Source: Pseudogymnoascus destructans
Taxonomy: Eukaryota > Ascomycota > Leotiomycetes > Thelebolales > Thelebolaceae
Direction: 5' to 3'
DNA length: 64,000 nucleotides
NCBI RefSeq assembly: GCF_001641265.1
Contig: NW_020167522.1
Location: forward strand, 1-64,000
Shown: positions 63,244-64,000 of the stretch, piece by piece
Layout: each line of letters starts with the position of its first letter
How positions within the stretch are numbered: the stretch's first letter is position 1
Made by a program: the position numbers and the translations under genes
Notes under the pieces: model-generated
What the model was told of the DNA's origin: nothing
What the model saw: the letters and a program-made list of their open reading frames with translations, nothing else
The model's database searches: none

Positions 63244-64000
63244 TCATGCCAAGTACGTGTAATTACCCTCATCTCTCTCAATATAATCCTTCTCAATAAG
63301 CCTGCTCACGTTAGTCATCCAGTCAACCCACGAAGAAAAGTCCAACTTACTTCTCAATATTCTTCTTAATCTCCCCCACCTCAACAGCGCCCCTCATCTT
63401 CGTCTGCTCAATCACCTCCGCCACGAGCCCCTGATGCGGCAACACCTTCCGGCTCTTCATGATCCGCACAATCGCCGCTTGTGTCTCATACTGCCTATCC
63501 AGCGCCACGCGCTCGTGGGTCTCCTTGTTCTCTGCCGTGGTCTCCTTGAGCTGGATCTGGTTAATCTTGATCCTAAACTTCGGGTCCGTGAACGCCAAGT
63601 TGACGGTAAACGTGTCTGTCTTTGCCACTTCTCGGCCCTTGGGGTGCTTCGTCAGGATCCGCACTTTGCCGCAGGCGAGAGACTGCATGGTGCGCGTGAG
63701 CTCGGCGTCAATGAGGCTGGTGCTAGCTTGAAGGGCGGTGTAGGAGAGTGCCTCGTCATCAGCAAGGTCGTTGAAGAGGACGAGGACAACGGCCTGGAAG
63801 CCGGACACTTGCAGCTCCTTGACACCTTTCTTGAAGTGACCTTTCACTATACTGTGCGCCAAGGAGTGCTTCCACGTCAACCTGCGCCCAGTATGCTTGT
63901 TCTTGTAATGGCGGTCAAATTTCTCTATGTGGCGCGCGACTTCGGCGGGGAGGTTAATGGCAATGTCCGGGTAGGTGGGCCAAGCTGCGGCCGAGAGGAC
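63244..64000 (-). CDS. CUL4: Cullin-4, 3' part (runs off the right edge)
   Basis: Exon 64000-63351 and last exon 63301-63244 (49-nt intron). The visible part starts VLSAAAWPTYPDIAINLPAE and runs to the stop. It has the cullin homology block (FQAVVLVLFNDLADDEAL), LACGKVRILTKHPKGREV, FRIKINQIQLKET, and the winged-helix neddylation site DRQYETQAAIVRIMKSRK, whose last Lys is the expected NEDD8 acceptor. The end is YIERDEGNYTYLA. The pattern VRILTKHPKG and INQIQLKET fits CUL4 better than CUL1 or CUL3. CUL4-DDB1 ligases act in DNA repair. In Neurospora the CUL4-based DCDC complex is needed for H3K9 methylation and thus DIM-2 activity. Confidence 0.9.

Noticed and set aside
1..64000. CRISPR array, operons or bacterial origin
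   Set aside because: The genes carry spliceosomal introns and fungal nuclear families throughout, and no spaced repeat array of CRISPR type exists.

Overview
The window reads as nuclear DNA of a filamentous ascomycete (Pezizomycotina; a leotiomycete is my best guess, at low confidence). It has short GT..AG introns, mostly 47-105 nt with CTRAY-type branch points. It encodes a DIM-2 cytosine methyltransferase and a DJ-1-type catalase of the large fungal clade, and its repeats differ mainly by C-to-T/G-to-A transitions or carry TGG-to-stop changes, as repeat-induced point mutation (RIP) would leave.

Positions 1-7.9 kb are a transposon-rich accessory block. It holds a broken hAT transposase running off the left edge, a divergently transcribed gene pair, and a nearly intact pogo/Fot-type transposon with 46-bp terminal inverted repeats and TA target duplications. 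The gene pair is an acidic-tailed unknown protein (complement 1923-2808) and a strongly divergent four-exon histone H3 variant (3438-4063). A GTAACG motif recurs through this block, almost always as direct repeats exactly 13 bp apart. It lies in sense orientation upstream of the hAT gene, the acidic gene and the H3 variant. This block is the most unusual part of the window.

From 8 kb to 26.3 kb lie housekeeping genes: TAPT1/EMP65 family, DIM-2, Mediator MED7, a PAP2 lipid phosphatase, proteasome alpha subunit 3 (Pre9), a WW/FF splicing factor, a ZNF830-like zinc-finger protein, and a BYE1-type PHD/TFIIS-M/SPOC protein. A deleted, RIP-scarred hAT element follows (26864-27966).

From 28 kb to 44 kb come an RGG-rich protein, a 2.8-kb non-coding stretch, a small Cys-rich protein, a MARVEL-like membrane protein, a LAMTOR1/Ego1-like TORC1 scaffold, a secreted protein, a GH2 beta-galactosidase and a dihydroxy-acid dehydratase with an 8-nt exon.

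From 44 kb to the right edge are a Ybp1/Ybp2-like protein, Dom34/Pelota (frameshifted at a G run), an uncharacterised 846-residue protein, a DJ-1/PfpI protein without the usual cysteine, a transposase relic, PIG-T/Gpi16, LUC7, a large catalase, a decayed endopolygalacturonase and the 3' part of CUL4. DIM-2 and CUL4 both belong to the fungal DNA-methylation/heterochromatin pathway, which fits the silenced transposons seen here. No operons are expected; several pairs share divergent promoters (MED7/PAP2, Pre9/WW-FF, ZNF830/BYE1, PIG-T/LUC7).
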